64,000 nt of DNA, taken from VRUE01 sp963697915. GTDB taxonomy: Bacteria > Actinomycetota > Thermoleophilia > Solirubrobacterales > 70-9. The notes below the pieces were generated by a model. It had not been told where the DNA came from, ran no database searches, and saw nothing but the letters and a program-made list of their open reading frames with translations. Both the position numbers and the translations under genes were made by a program. This document shows positions 53,612 through 62,737 of this stretch, in pieces (position 1 is the stretch's first letter; the number at the start of each line of letters is the position of its first letter). Location of the stretch: NCBI GenBank assembly GCA_963697915.1, contig OY969103.1:744001-808000 (forward strand). Reading direction: 5' to 3'.

Positions 53612-55296
53612 GGAAGCTAGGCGCGGTAATGGCAACGACGGGGCTGATGGCAGCTGTGTCGGTGGGGCTGACCGCCTGCGGAAGCAGCAGCGAGAGCGAC
53701 GGCCAGGCCAAGGGCGGCGCGATCACGATCTCCCAGAGCTCGCAGCCCGACTTCCTCGACCCCGCCCTCTCCTATCTGCTCAACGGATGGGAACCGATGT
53801 GGCTGGTCTACACGCCGCTGGTCACCTACCGCCACGAGGAAGGCGAAGCCGGCGCCGAGCTGATCCCGGGCCTGGCGCAGGAGCTGCCGAAAGTCAGCGA
53901 CGGCGGCAAGACCTACGAGCTGACCCTGCGCAAGGGGCTCAAGTACTCCGACGGCACCCCGGTCCGGGCCGCCGACTTCGAGCACACGATCAAGCGCGTC
54001 CTCAACCTCGAGTCCGGTGGCTCGCCCTACTTCCAGGTGATCGAGGGGGCGACCGAGTACCTCGAAGGCGGCAACGCCGAGGCCGACATCTCCGGCATCG
54101 AGACCAACGACAAGAGCGGCGAGATCACGATCGAGCTGACCGAACCGGACGCCGCCTTCACCAACGCGCTGGCGACCAACTTCGCCGGCATCGTGCCCAG
54201 CACCACGCCGTTCCGCAACATGACCAAGGACCCGGCCCCCGGCGCCGGCGCCTACCACTTCACGAAGTCGATTCCCAACCGGGAATTCGTGATGGAGAAG
54301 AACCCCCACTTCAGCGCCGAGAAGATCCCCGACATCCCGGCCGGCAACATCGAGACGATCACGACCAAGATCGTGCCCAGCCTCACCCGCCAGACGCAGG
54401 ACGTGATCGACAACAAGCTCGACTTCATGCAGGACCCGCCGGCCGCCGACCTGAAGGCCGAAGTGATCGAAAGGTTCGGCCCCGAAGGCAGCGAGGAACA
54501 GCGCTACGACGAGCACCCGACGCTCTCGACCTACTACTTCTTCATGAACAGCAAACTCGAGCCGTTCGACGACCCGAAGGTGCGCGAAGCGGTCAACATC
54601 GGCCTCGACAAGCCGGCGCTGGCGCGGGTCTACTCCGGTGAGCTCGCATCGGGCTGCTCCTTCCTGCCGCCGAACATGACGGGTTACACGGAGGCGATCG
54701 ACGTCAGCGAGTGCCCCTGGGGCGACCCCAACGAGGAACCCGATCTCGAGCGGGCCCAGGAGCTGATCAAAGAGGCGGGCGCCGAGGGCGCCGAGGTCAC
54801 CGTCTGGGGCAACAACGAAGAAACGAGCAGCAAGGCGACCCAGGCCTACGCCGACCAGCTCAACCAGATGGGCCTCGACGCCGAGCCGAAAATCCTCGAC
54901 GGCAGCGTCTACTTCGCGACGATCGGCAACGAGAAGACCGAAGCCCAGACCGGGTTCAGCAACTGGTTCGCGGACTTCCCGCACCCGCTGACCTTCGTCG
55001 CTCCGGTTGACGGGACGTCGATCCAGCCGACCAACAACTACAACTTCAGCTACACCGACGACCCGAAAATCAACAAGGAAGTCGCGGAGCTGAGGAAGGA
55101 GCCGGAGATCGGGCCGGTGACCGACCGCTGGGAGGCGCTCAACGACTACATCGTCGAAGGCTCCTTCAACGCGCCCTACGGCCACCGCAAACTGGCCACC
55201 TTCACCTCCGACCGCATCGACTTCGAGAACTGCGCGGTCTTCCACCCCGTGTTCCAGACCGACTACTCGCGGTTCTGCCTGAAGAGCGGCGAGTAA
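53608..55296 (+). CDS. Peptide/solute ABC transporter substrate-binding lipoprotein
   Basis: 562 residues from TTG 53608, with GGAGG eight bases upstream and a TTGA overlap with the MFS gene. The signal sequence ends in a lipobox (VGLTACGSSS), so it is a lipoprotein. The body is the SBP family 5 fold (ITISQSSQPDFLDPALSYLL, then ELTLRKGLKYSDGTPVRAAD). It delivers oligopeptides or similar solutes to the permeases downstream. The intrinsic terminator after it may keep it in molar excess. Confidence 0.95.
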   Translation: MRKLGAVMATTGLMAAVSVGLTACGSSSESDGQAKGGAITISQSSQPDFLDPALSYLLNGWEPMWLVYTPLVTYRHEEGEAGAELIPGLAQELPKVSDGGKTYELTLRKGLKYSDGTPVRAADFEHTIKRVLNLESGGSPYFQVIEGATEYLEGGNAEADISGIETNDKSGEITIELTEPDAAFTNALATNFAGIVPSTTPFRNMTKDPAPGAGAYHFTKSIPNREFVMEKNPHFSAEKIPDIPAGNIETITTKIVPSLTRQTQDVIDNKLDFMQDPPAADLKAEVIERFGPEGSEEQRYDEHPTLSTYYFFMNSKLEPFDDPKVREAVNIGLDKPALARVYSGELASGCSFLPPNMTGYTEAIDVSECPWGDPNEEPDLERAQELIKEAGAEGAEVTVWGNNEETSSKATQAYADQLNQMGLDAEPKILDGSVYFATIGNEKTEAQTGFSNWFADFPHPLTFVAPVDGTSIQPTNNYNFSYTDDPKINKEVAELRKEPEIGPVTDRWEALNDYIVEGSFNAPYGHRKLATFTSDRIDFENCAVFHPVFQTDYSRFCLKSGE

Positions 55297-55320
55297 GTCG
55301 CCAAACGAGATCGGACCTGC

Positions 55321-55351
55321 GAAGGGGGCGCCACGGCGCCCCCTTCGTTTT
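55321..55351 (+). terminator. Intrinsic terminator between substrate-binding and permease genes
   Basis: GAAGGGGGCGCC and GGCGCCCCCTTC form a 12-bp perfect stem with a 2-base loop, followed by GTTTTG. It lies 25 bases after the SBP stop and 33 before the permease start. Partial termination would give more binding protein than membrane subunits. Confidence 0.85.
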
Positions 55352-55383
55352 GCCGGGATCGGCGCGCGGATAATGGGCGCCAC

Positions 55384-56352
55384 GTGACTCCCGGCCTTAG
55401 CCCCTGGCGGCTGACCGCGCGCCGCATGCGCCGCAACCGCGTCGCCCTCGCCTTCGGCGCGCTCTTCCTGCTCCTCGTCGCGGCCTGCCTCGCCGCGCCG
55501 CTCTGGGCCAACCAGGTCGCCCACACCAGCGCCGAGGAAAACCACCTCTCCGACACCGTCGTCGTCGACGGCGAGGAGACCGAAGTCGTCGACCTGCTCG
55601 GCAAGCCGATCGGACCGACCTGGGGCGGCCAGTTCTTCCTCGGCGCCGACAGCAACGGCCGCGACATCATGGTGCGGCTGCTCTACGGTGGCCGCAACTC
55701 GCTGGCGATCGGCCTGCTCGCCGCGCTCGGCACGATTCTGCTCGGCGTCGTCCTCGGCCTGCTCGCCGGCTACTTCCGCGGTGCCGTCGACGGCGCCATC
55801 TCCAGGCTGCTGGACATCTTCTGGGCCTTCCCGGTGATCCTGCTCGGCGTCGCCTTGGGCACGGCGCTGGCGCTCGGCGGGCTGAAGATCGGCCCGTTGA
55901 CGATCGAGGGCGACTCGCTGGCGATCCCGATCCTGATCATCTCGATCGTCTACATCCCCTACATGGCGCGGCCGGTGCGCGGCCAGGTGCTGGCGCTGCG
56001 CGAGCGCGAGTTCGTCGAGGCCGCCCGCGCTCAGGGCATGGGCCCGCTGCGGATCGTCTTCTCCGAGATCCTGCCCAACGTCGCCTCGACCCTGGTCATC
56101 TTCCTGCCCCTGCTGGTCGCCAACGCGATCCTGCTCGAGGCGGCGCTCTCCTTCCTCGGCGCCGGCGTCCAGCCGCCGAGCCCCTCCTGGGGGACGATGA
56201 TCGCCGAAGGCGTCGACCGGATCATCAGCGCTCCCCACCTGGCGATCGTGCCGGGCGCGATGCTGGCCCTGACCGTGCTCTCGCTGAACGTCTTCGGCGA
56301 AGGCGTGCGCGACGCGCTCGACCCCAAAGCCCGGGTCAGGATCGAGCACTGA
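55384..56352 (+). CDS. Peptide ABC transporter permease (DppC/OppC-like)
   Basis: 322 residues, GTG start. N-terminal helix, then FLGADSNGRDIMVRLLYGGR (OppC-type extracytoplasmic loop), five more helices and the EAA-loop motif EFVEAARAQGMGPLRIVFSE. It pairs with the DppB-like subunit encoded next. Note that the C subunit gene precedes the B subunit gene, the reverse of the common opp/dpp order. Confidence 0.95.
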   Translation: MTPGLSPWRLTARRMRRNRVALAFGALFLLLVAACLAAPLWANQVAHTSAEENHLSDTVVVDGEETEVVDLLGKPIGPTWGGQFFLGADSNGRDIMVRLLYGGRNSLAIGLLAALGTILLGVVLGLLAGYFRGAVDGAISRLLDIFWAFPVILLGVALGTALALGGLKIGPLTIEGDSLAIPILIISIVYIPYMARPVRGQVLALREREFVEAARAQGMGPLRIVFSEILPNVASTLVIFLPLLVANAILLEAALSFLGAGVQPPSPSWGTMIAEGVDRIISAPHLAIVPGAMLALTVLSLNVFGEGVRDALDPKARVRIEH

Positions 56353-57338
56353 TGCGCTCCTTCGTGCGCTCGCCGATGACCCGCTTCGTCGCCCGCCGCC
56401 TGCTCTCGATGGCGTTCGTGCTCTTCGCCGTCTCCGTCCTCGTCTTCGTGATCTTCAACGTGATCCCCAACGGCGACCCGGCGGAGCGGATGGCCGGCAG
56501 GGTCTCGACCGAAGCCCAGGTCGAGGCGATCCGCGCGGAGTGGGGATTCGAAGAGCCGATCTACGTCCAGTACACGACGATGATGGGGAATCTCTTCAGC
56601 GGTGACATGGTCTCCTACTTCACCCAGCTCAACGTCACCGAAGAGATCTGGCGGGGCCTGCCCCGCACGCTGTCGCTGGCGATCGGAGCGGCGATCATCT
56701 GGATGGTCTTCGCGATCGCGCTGGGCACCTTCAGCGCCCTGCGCGCCGGCCGCGTCTCCGACCGCCTGCTCACCGTGCTCGCCCTGCTCGGCGTCTCGAT
56801 GCCGGTCTTCTGGGTCGGCGCCCTGCTCGCCCACTACCTCGGCTACGAGCTGGGGATCTTCCCCAACGGCGGCTACGTCGAGCTCACCGAGAGCCCGACC
56901 GATTGGCTGTGGCACCTGATCCTGCCCTGGTTCGCGCTCTCGATCCTCTTCATCGGCTTCTACTCGCGCGTGCTGCGCTCCGACATCCTCGAGACGATGG
57001 ACGAGGACTTCGTGCGGACCGCCCGCGCCAAGGGGCTCTCCGAGCGCCAGGTGATGCTCAAGCACGTGCTGCGCAACTCGCTGATCCCGATCATCACCCT
57101 CTGGGGCCTCGATTTCGGCTTCGTCGTCGGCGCCGGGGCGATCCTCACCGAGACCGTCTTCGACCTGCAGGGTGTAGGCCAGTACGCCGCCGAGTCGATC
57201 GAACAGCTCGACGTGCCGCCGGTGATGGCGGTGACGCTGTTCGGCGCCTTCTTCATCGTCACCCTCAACACGATCGTCGACATCGCCTACGCGGCGCTCG
57301 ACCCTCGGATCCGCCTGGAAGGGAAGCCGAGCCGGTGA
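56352..57338 (+). CDS. Peptide ABC transporter permease (DppB/OppB-like)
   Basis: 328 residues. N-terminal FVARRLLSMAFVLFAVSVLV helix, then the conserved FNVIPNGDPAERMAG. The EAA motif DFVRTARAKGLSERQVMLKH is present, along with the end FFIVTLNTIVDIAYAALDPR. The gene begins one base before the end of the preceding stop and its TGA overlaps the next gene's GTG (GTGA), so all are coupled. Confidence 0.95.
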   Translation: MRSFVRSPMTRFVARRLLSMAFVLFAVSVLVFVIFNVIPNGDPAERMAGRVSTEAQVEAIRAEWGFEEPIYVQYTTMMGNLFSGDMVSYFTQLNVTEEIWRGLPRTLSLAIGAAIIWMVFAIALGTFSALRAGRVSDRLLTVLALLGVSMPVFWVGALLAHYLGYELGIFPNGGYVELTESPTDWLWHLILPWFALSILFIGFYSRVLRSDILETMDEDFVRTARAKGLSERQVMLKHVLRNSLIPIITLWGLDFGFVVGAGAILTETVFDLQGVGQYAAESIEQLDVPPVMAVTLFGAFFIVTLNTIVDIAYAALDPRIRLEGKPSR

Positions 57339-58329
57339 GCACCAGCGAGGCGCTGCTCGAGGTCCGCGACCTCGCGGTCGAGTTCAACACCGAGGACGGC
57401 GTCGTCCACGCGGTCGACGAGGTCGGCTTCGCGATCGCGCCGGGCGAGGTCCTCGCCGTGGTCGGCGAGTCCGGCAGCGGCAAGTCGGTGACCGCGCTGA
57501 CCCTGATGGGCCTGACCCGCGGGCCGAACGCCTCGATCGCCGGCACCGCCAGCTTCGAGGGAACCGAGCTGATCGCCGCCGGCGACGAGGAGCTGCGCCG
57601 CCTGCGCGGCAACCGCATGGCGATGGTCTTCCAGGACCCGATGAGCTCGCTCGACCCCGTCTACCGCGTGGTCGACCAGCTGGTCGAGCAGATCCGCGCC
57701 CACCGCGACGTCTCCAAGGGGGAGGCGCGCGAGCGGGCGATCGAGCTGCTCGATGCGGTCGGCATCCCCGACGCCGCCGGCCGCGCCGACTCCTACCCGC
57801 ACGAGTTCTCCGGCGGGATGCGGCAGCGGGCGATGATCGCGATGGCGCTGACCCTGGAGCCCTCGCTGCTGATCGCCGACGAGCCGACCACGGCGCTCGA
57901 CGTGACGGTCCAGGCCCAGATCCTGGCGCTGCTGCGCGAGCTGAACGCGCAGCGCGACCTCTCGATCCTGCTGATCACCCACGACATCGGGGTCGTCGCC
58001 GAGATCGCCGACCGGGTCGCGGTGATGTACGCGGGGCGGGTCGTCGAGCAGGGCAGCGTCGAGGAGATCTTCTACGAGCCCCAGCACCCCTACACCTGGG
58101 GCCTGCTCGACTCACTGACCCGGATCGACCGGCCGCGGCCGGCGCGCCTGCCGCAGATCCCGGGCATGCCGCCCTCGCTGCTGGCGCCGCCCACGGGCTG
58201 CCACTTCCGGCCCCGCTGCGCGCATGCCTTCGAGCGCTGCACGCAGGCACCCGACCTCGCCGCCCGCCTGCCGCAGTCGCCGGGGCACCTGGATCGCTGC
58301 TGGCTCTCGCCCGAGGCGAGGGAGGCGCG

Positions 58330-58333
<4 letters not shown>
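57335..58333 (+). CDS. Peptide ABC transporter ATP-binding protein (DppD/OppD-like)
   Basis: 332 residues from GTG 57335. Walker A GESGSGKSVTAL, signature EFSGGMRQRAMIAMAL, Walker B LLIADEPTTALDVT, and the C-terminal Cys-rich oligopeptide segment CHFRPRCAHAFERC, which may bind an iron-sulfur cluster or zinc. It hydrolyses ATP to drive uptake. The following ATPase begins with an ATGA overlap. Confidence 0.95.
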
Positions 58334-59159
<826 letters not shown>

Positions 59160-59163
<4 letters not shown>

Positions 59164-60107
59164 GCCTCCCTCTCTCGCCGCCGATCAAGCCGCAGCTGGC
59201 GCTGACCCGCAAAGAGCTGCCGCGCGGCGAGGAGTGGGCCTACGAGCAGAAGCTCGACGGCTTCCGGGCGATCGTCTTCGTCGACGGTGAGGAGGCCTAC
59301 ATCCAGTCGCGCGGCGGCAAAGAGCTGGCCCGCTACTTCCCGGAGCTGAGCTTCACCACCGGCCGCTACGTGCTCGACGGCGAGCTGGTCATCCGCGACG
59401 CCGACGGGCTGCTCGAATTCGACGCCCTGCAGAGCCGCATCCACCCGGCCGAGTCGCGGATCAAGCTGCTCTCCGAGGAGATCCCCGCCGAGTACGTCGT
59501 CTTCGACCTGCTCGCCGAGGGCGACGAGTCGCTGCTCGAGCGGCCGCTGCGCGAGCGCCGCGAGCGGCTGGAGGCGCTGGCTGAGGAGATCGGGGTCGAG
59601 CTCAGCGAGCTCTCGCCCGATCCCGAGCGCGCCGAGCAGTGGATGCGGACCACCGAGGGCACGATCGCCAAGCAGCTCGACGCCGTCTACGAGCCGGGCA
59701 AACGCCGCGGCATGGCCAAGGTCAAGCGCGAGCGTGAGATCGATTGCGTCGTCCTCGGCTGGCGGCCGGGCAAAGAGGAGGGCACCGTCGGCTCGCTGAT
59801 CCTCGGCCTCTACGACAACGGCGAGCTGCGCCCGGTCGGCCACATCTCCGGCTTCCGGATGGCGATGAAACGCAAGCTGCGCGAGCTGCTGGCGCCGCTC
59901 GAGACGGGCGAGAGCGGGAGCGCTGAGCCGAGCCGCTGGGCGGGCGACCGCGATCTCGAGTGGGTGGCGCTGCGGCCGGAGCTGGTGATCGAAGTCGGCT
60001 ACGACCACGCGGCGTCCGGTCGCATCCGTCATGGCGCGAGATTCCGCCGCTTCCGCGACGACAAAGATCCGCGGGAGTGCACGTTCGATCTGCTTGACGA
60101 AGGGTGA
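59160..60107 (+). CDS. ATP-dependent DNA ligase (LigC-type, NHEJ family)
   Basis: 315 residues from GTG 59160. Adenylation motif I EQKLDGFRAI (Lys near residue 31), motif III EYVVFDLLAEG, motif IV EGTIAKQLDAV and motif V MAKVKRER are all present, followed by an OB-fold domain (GYDHAASGRIRHGARFRRFR). It is the stand-alone ligase (LigC) type without polymerase or phosphoesterase domains, sealing nicks in base-excision or non-homologous end joining. Its position at the end of a peptide transporter operon, with GTGA coupling, is unexpected. Confidence 0.93.
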
Positions 60108-60110
60108 GGT

Positions 60111-62186
60111 CTAGAACAGAGGCTGCTGGCCGGCGGGTCCTGTCGGCGCAGGGGACCCACCTCCCCTTCCGGTAGCTAAAGCTTCCTCAGGGGAGGTCCC
60201 CCCTACGCCGCCACCCGCCGGAGGAAGGTTTCGGCTCCTGCCCCAGCCGCAAACGGCTCGCGTGGCTTGCTTGCGCTGCTGCGGACGCATGTAGGCGCGG
60301 TCGCCCGAGTAGAGCTTCTCGTAGCGAGGAATGAGATCCGGGCGTTTGGCCTCTAGCCAGGCGAAGAAGACGTCTCTCACCTCGTCGCGGAGGTGGAGGG
60401 CTACGCCGCCGAGGAAGGTGGCGCCTGCCTCTTTGGCGCGGTCGACTATGGGCTGGACTTGCTCGGGGGCGTCGTTGATGCCGGGCATCAGGGGGGCGAT
60501 CAGGACGCCGGAGTCGATGCCGCGCTTGCGCAGCTCGGCGACGGCGTCGAGGCGGGCGGCGGGGCTTGGGGTGTGCGGCTCGGTCGCCCGCCAGGCCTTC
60601 TCGTCGAGGGTCGGGACCGAGAGGTTGACCGAGACCGGCAGGTGCTCGGCCATGCGCTCGTACTGGTCGAGGTCGCGCAGAGCCAACGGCGACTTGGTCA
60701 GCACCGAGACCGGCGTCTCCGCCGCCTCCAGGGCGGCGAGGATCCCGGGCATCATCCGGTAGCGGCTCTCGACCCACTGGTAGGGGTCGGTGTTGGTCCC
60801 CAGCGCCACCAGCTCCCGCTTCCAGCTCGGCCGCGCCAGCTCCGCCCGCAAGAGCTCGGGCACGTTGACCTTGACCACGATCTCCCGCTCGAAGTCCCGC
60901 CCCGCGTTCATGTCGAGGTAGGTATGCGTCCGCCGGGCGAAGCAGTTGTGGCTGACCACGCCGTTCGCGATGAAGTCGCCGGTGCCGGTCGTGATGTCGA
61001 ACATGCGGATTCGACGACCAAGCGGCTCTATGGAAACCACTTTCAGCTTCGCCTCGGACCTGAGAGCAATGCCGGCCATCGAGCGCTTGCGGGTGATCGC
61101 CGGATCCACCTTCTGGAGGAAGCGCACCTGCGCCGGCAGGCCGCCCAGGAGTCGGACGTTTCGCACACCAATCGGGTTTGGCCGCTCGATCGTGTGGGCA
61201 AACCCGAATCGCCGCAAGCCATCTGCGGTCCGCTCGATGATCTCAGGGTCCTTATTGGCTATCCGCAGCGCCCCATTGCGGCATCCCTCAGCGTCGAAGA
61301 TCCCCGCCAAGAAACCACGCACCCACTCGTCGCTGGATGAGTCGGGCCACCGAATCAGCTCCTGAACCCGCTCGATGTTGTCGCGGGTCGAGGTGCGAAT
61401 CGCCCTCATCGGCCGACGCCGCTCGTTGCCCTCGAGGAACTGGAACTCCTGGGTTCGGACACCGACATCAGCCAGATAGCCGCGCGCCCGCTTTAGGGCC
61501 TCTTCGTCGGTGAGCGCGAGTCGGAAGCGATGCACTTCGTAGTTCGTACGCCCCGGACGGTCATAGACATAGGAGCCGACATGTCCATCACCGCGGATCA
61601 ACCCGCAGAGATAACCGCACCTGTACTCGGCAGACTCGTCGGCCGGGGCGAAAGACGCGCCAAGGCCCATCAGTTTGTCGTTAACCGTCAGATGGGGACG
61701 GCGCGCGCGACCTTGTTCAGATCCGACGGCGTACTTCCAGCCTCGCCGAGTGAGGAAGCGGTGGTCGCCGCTGGCGACAAGCTCGGTTCCGTCCTCGAGC
61801 GTAATCCGATAGGCGGCTTTGCGGGTCGTCCAGTGGGCCAGAACATGAGTGATCTCGTAGCGCCTATAGGCCCCCCGCCGCACAGTGCCGTAGATCGCAT
61901 CACCCACTTCGACATCACGGAGTGACTTCGTCTGGTCATTGGCCATCAGGATCGGCGTATCGCCGTCCATGCAGTAAATGCACGCATGACTGCATCCGCG
62001 GTAGGGGTTGACGGTCCAGCCGAACCCGTAGCGGCCACCGGGGACCCGGTTCAGCGCCGAGCGGGCGCGGACCTCGTGGAAGTTGACCCCCATCGCCTCG
62101 GGCGCATCGAAGGTCCGCACCACCGTGCCGTCGCCGACCCCCGGCAGGCGCAGGTCGTTCTCGACTCGCTGCTCATCCCAGCGCAT
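60111..62186 (-). CDS. Intein-containing Rv2578c-family radical SAM protein
   Basis: 691 residues as translated from ATG 62186, immediately downstream of a LexA box; about 348 after removal of the intein. The radical SAM cluster motif CSHACIYC is split so that its third Cys is the residue after the splice site. The extein continues CFARRTHTYLDMNAGRDFE and GTNTDPYQWVE. In mycobacteria this family is under LexA control. The C-terminal tail (after GRSRNLPPAG) is largely encoded by hairpin element copy B and ends QQPLF, which resembles a beta-clamp binding motif. Confidence 0.92.
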   Translation of the reverse strand: MRWDEQRVENDLRLPGVGDGTVVRTFDAPEAMGVNFHEVRARSALNRVPGGRYGFGWTVNPYRGCSHACIYCMDGDTPILMANDQTKSLRDVEVGDAIYGTVRRGAYRRYEITHVLAHWTTRKAAYRITLEDGTELVASGDHRFLTRRGWKYAVGSEQGRARRPHLTVNDKLMGLGASFAPADESAEYRCGYLCGLIRGDGHVGSYVYDRPGRTNYEVHRFRLALTDEEALKRARGYLADVGVRTQEFQFLEGNERRRPMRAIRTSTRDNIERVQELIRWPDSSSDEWVRGFLAGIFDAEGCRNGALRIANKDPEIIERTADGLRRFGFAHTIERPNPIGVRNVRLLGGLPAQVRFLQKVDPAITRKRSMAGIALRSEAKLKVVSIEPLGRRIRMFDITTGTGDFIANGVVSHNCFARRTHTYLDMNAGRDFEREIVVKVNVPELLRAELARPSWKRELVALGTNTDPYQWVESRYRMMPGILAALEAAETPVSVLTKSPLALRDLDQYERMAEHLPVSVNLSVPTLDEKAWRATEPHTPSPAARLDAVAELRKRGIDSGVLIAPLMPGINDAPEQVQPIVDRAKEAGATFLGGVALHLRDEVRDVFFAWLEAKRPDLIPRYEKLYSGDRAYMRPQQRKQATRAVCGWGRSRNLPPAGGGVGGTSPEEALATGRGGGSPAPTGPAGQQPLF
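60130..60221. repeat. 92-bp palindromic hairpin element, copy B (inside radical SAM gene)
   Basis: On the minus strand, CCGGCGGGT...ACCCGCCGG outer stem and the same 21-base apex as copy A. Compared with 35419-35510 it has three paired changes in the outer stem, two in the middle stem and one in the inner stem, each restoring pairing. The host gene reads it as PAGGGVGGTSPEEALATGRG and onward. The dnaX antisense frame over copy A reads GGTAPEEALATGGGG, the same peptide, showing the copies are homologous but read from opposite strands. Confidence 0.85.
60945..61973 (-). other. Intein with LAGLIDADG endonuclease inside the radical SAM protein
   Basis: 343 residues. The N-terminal splice residue is Cys (CMDGDTPILM), block B is visible as ELVASGDHRFLTRRGWK, two LAGLIDADG motifs are CGYLCGLIRGDGHV and RGFLAGIFDAEGC, and the C-terminal splice end is VVSHN followed by Cys of the extein (CFARR). 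Insertion is at the third cluster Cys, so the enzyme is inactive until splicing. The intein retains both endonuclease motifs and may be homing-competent. Confidence 0.93.
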
Positions 62187-62187
62187 A

Positions 62188-62201
62188 CGAACGTATGTTC
62201 G
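62188..62201. promoter_or_regulatory. LexA (SOS) box upstream of the radical SAM gene
   Basis: CGAACGTATGTTCG is a perfect match to the Gram-positive SOS consensus CGAAC-RNRY-GTTCG. It ends one base upstream of the ATG at 62186 on the minus strand, and TACGTT inside it can serve as the -10 box of a nearly leaderless mRNA. The orthologous mycobacterial gene is LexA-regulated, so damage induction is expected. Confidence 0.85.
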
Positions 62202-62219
62202 CATTTTGTGATGACGAAA

Positions 62220-62252
62220 CCTGCATTTGCCCCGCCATACGGGGTAAATGCA
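62220..62252 (-). terminator. Hairpin terminator after ytoQ
   Basis: CTGCATTTGCCCCG and CGGGGTAAATGCAG form a 14-bp stem with one G-T pair and a 5-base loop, 20 bases after the ytoQ stop on the minus strand and 18 bases upstream of the SOS box. TTTCG follows. Confidence 0.7.
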
Positions 62253-62272
62253 GTCCTCGTGAGAATGGTGGG

Positions 62273-62737
62273 CTAGCGGGGCAGCTCGCCGCTGATCACG
62301 TAGCGGAGGACGGCGACGACCTGCTCGGACGTGCGTGCGGTGGCCTGAGCGGCGCGGTCGACCTCCTTCAGGGCGTGGTCGAGCTCGGCGTCGTGCAGGG
62401 TGACGTAGGGCTTGCCGAGAGCGGCGGCGAAACCGGCGTCGAACGCCGCGTTCCACTGGCGGTACTTGCCGCCGAAGCGGACGACGACCACGTCGGCGGC
62501 GCGGATCAGGGTCTGGGTGCGGATCGCGTTGACGCCGGCGCCCATGTGGTCGCGCCAGAACGGCTCGCCCTCCTCCCCGAGGGTGCCGACGCCGGCGTCG
62601 TCGGAGGCGGCGTGGTCGGTGACCGGCGCTGAGAAGGCGACCGGCAGGCCGGCCTCGCGCGCCCCCGCCTCGATCCGCTCGCGCCAGTCGGAGTGGATCT
62701 CCCCCGCCAGGTAGACCTGCCAGACGCGCTCGGCCAT
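62273..62737 (-). CDS. ytoQ: YtoQ-family nucleoside 2-deoxyribosyltransferase-like protein
   Basis: 154 residues: VWQVYLAGEIHSDWRERIEA, then VNAIRTQTLIRAADVVVVRF and GGKYRQWNAAFDAGFAAALG. The fold is the nucleoside 2-deoxyribosyltransferase family, and YtoQ proteins have a partly conserved active site. It may hydrolyse or transfer a damaged deoxynucleoside. It overlaps the dCTP deaminase gene by one base (TGATG), suggesting a nucleotide-pool unit. Confidence 0.9.
   Translation of the reverse strand: MAERVWQVYLAGEIHSDWRERIEAGAREAGLPVAFSAPVTDHAASDDAGVGTLGEEGEPFWRDHMGAGVNAIRTQTLIRAADVVVVRFGGKYRQWNAAFDAGFAAALGKPYVTLHDAELDHALKEVDRAAQATARTSEQVVAVLRYVISGELPR

Noticed and set aside
53617..56349. 910-residue minus-strand ORF over the peptide transporter genes
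   Set aside because: Low-complexity antisense frame; the plus-strand genes have clear motifs and Shine-Dalgarno sites.
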